Assembly (NCBI GenBank): GCA_021815245.1
Contig: JAKAHF010000060.1
Span: 1 to 8,571, forward strand
From: Actinomycetes bacterium
GTDB taxonomy: Bacteria > Actinomycetota > Thermoleophilia > RBG-16-64-13
DNA: 8,571 bases
Direction: 5' to 3'
The translations under genes and the position numbers were made by a program. Below the pieces are notes generated by a model. The model ran no database searches. It was not told where the DNA came from and saw only the letters and a list, made by a program, of their open reading frames with translations. Positions 7,972 to 8,571 of the stretch are shown here, one piece after another; the first letter of the stretch is position 1, and each line of letters opens with the position of its first letter.

Positions 7972-8571
7972 ATGGGCAAGATGGCGAGCGCCGCTGTGGT
8001 GCGTGAGCCCGGCGGTCCCTACACCATCGAGTCGGTCGAGTTGGACGACCTCAGAGCCAACGAGGTCTACGTGCGGGTGGAGGCGGCTGGAGTCTGCCAC
8101 ACCGACGCCAACATGCAGATCATGGTACCCATGCCGGCCGTCGTTGGTCACGAGGGAGCCGGCGTGGTCGAAGACGTGGGAGCCGGAGTCACCTACGTCA
8201 AACCCGGCGACCGAGTGATCCTGTCGTGGCCCGCCTGCGGGGTGTGTCCCAACTGCCTGACGGGCAAACGCCACATATGCGACAACGCCTTTCCTCTCCT
8301 ATTCGGGGGGAAGCGCCTGGACGGTTCACCGACCATCAAGCTGAACGGTGAATGGATCTCGGGCGCCTGGTTCCAGCAGTCGTCGTTCGCCACCCATTCG
8401 CTGGTGCCCGAGGATTCGCTTGTCAAAGTCGACGGCGACACTCCACCCGAGATCCTCGCGGCGCTACCCTGTGGCGCCATGTCGGGCGCTGGGGCGGTCA
8501 TCACCGCTCTGCAGGTCGGCCCGGCCGATGAGCTGCTCGTGCTGGGCGGCGGTGGGGTCGGTCTGTCGGCC
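7972..8571 (+). CDS. Zinc-dependent alcohol dehydrogenase (MDR family), 3' end beyond the window
   Basis: The first 200 residues are present, and the frame is open to the window edge. The family is usually about 360-375 residues, so roughly 165-175 are missing. The GroES-like catalytic domain has zinc ligands Cys42, His60 (in GHE) and Cys167, with Thr44 of CHTD in the proton-relay position. The structural zinc lobe has Cys89, Cys92, Cys95 and Cys103. The Rossmann fold begins with GGGGVG at 192-197, which binds NAD or NADP. The insertion with GAWFQQSSFATHS (131-143) resembles class III-like and aryl-alcohol dehydrogenases. Expected reaction: NAD(P)-linked oxidation of an alcohol to an aldehyde, or the reverse, in the cytoplasm. 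Substrate not determinable. The start at 7972 is well supported by AAAGGAG (7959-7965) with 6-nt spacing. It follows the MoaD-like gene after a 116-bp leader and may have its own promoter or control. Confidence 0.92.
   Translation, partial: MGKMASAAVVREPGGPYTIESVELDDLRANEVYVRVEAAGVCHTDANMQIMVPMPAVVGHEGAGVVEDVGAGVTYVKPGDRVILSWPACGVCPNCLTGKRHICDNAFPLLFGGKRLDGSPTIKLNGEWISGAWFQQSSFATHSLVPEDSLVKVDGDTPPEILAALPCGAMSGAGAVITALQVGPADELLVLGGGGVGLSA

Overview
The window is GC-rich DNA whose genes mostly use codons ending in G or C and usually have clear GGAG-type ribosome binding sites. It holds eight genes, one of them cut by the right edge. There is no sign of an insertion sequence, phage, CRISPR array, rRNA or tRNA. 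A DUF6485-type Cys-rich mini-protein, a MoaD-like sulfur carrier beside a zinc alcohol dehydrogenase, and PAS-rich kinase signalling suggest a free-living, probably anaerobic, high-GC bacterium. A deep-branching actinobacterium such as a Coriobacteriia relative is my best guess, but the sequence alone does not settle this.

Left block (1-4250, minus strand, read right to left). A soluble hybrid histidine kinase has four PAS-like domains, a HisKA/HATPase core and a C-terminal receiver. It overlaps by 23 bp a response regulator carrying an HD-GYP domain with all the expected metal ligands. This is a sensory pair predicted to lower cyclic-di-GMP. After a 117-bp spacer with a possible hairpin comes a small Cys-rich protein of unknown function, then a weak terminator-like stem.

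Middle block (4374-6268, plus strand). It diverges from the kinase across a 123-bp spacer. Two DMT/EamA transporters are translationally coupled through a GTGA overlap. The first resembles RhtA-type amino-acid exporters and the second is a general EamA permease. A short spacer with a GC hairpin separates them from a convergent DUF6485 mini-gene (6305-6508, minus).

Right block (6509-8571). The DUF6485 gene is divergent from a regulator that fuses an N-terminal MerR-type helix-turn-helix to a full TetR-type protein. The 79-bp spacer plus the first codons of the regulator gene carry two separate perfect dyads, candidate operators for a protein with two DNA-binding domains. Downstream on the same strand are a MoaD-like protein ending in Gly-Gly and, after a 116-bp leader with a long-range 12-nt stem, a zinc alcohol dehydrogenase truncated at the window end. 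I infer a regulated alcohol/aldehyde oxidation locus and predict a molybdenum or tungsten enzyme, such as an aldehyde:ferredoxin oxidoreductase, just beyond the edge. The most unusual part of the window is this regulator with its dyads and the structured leader.
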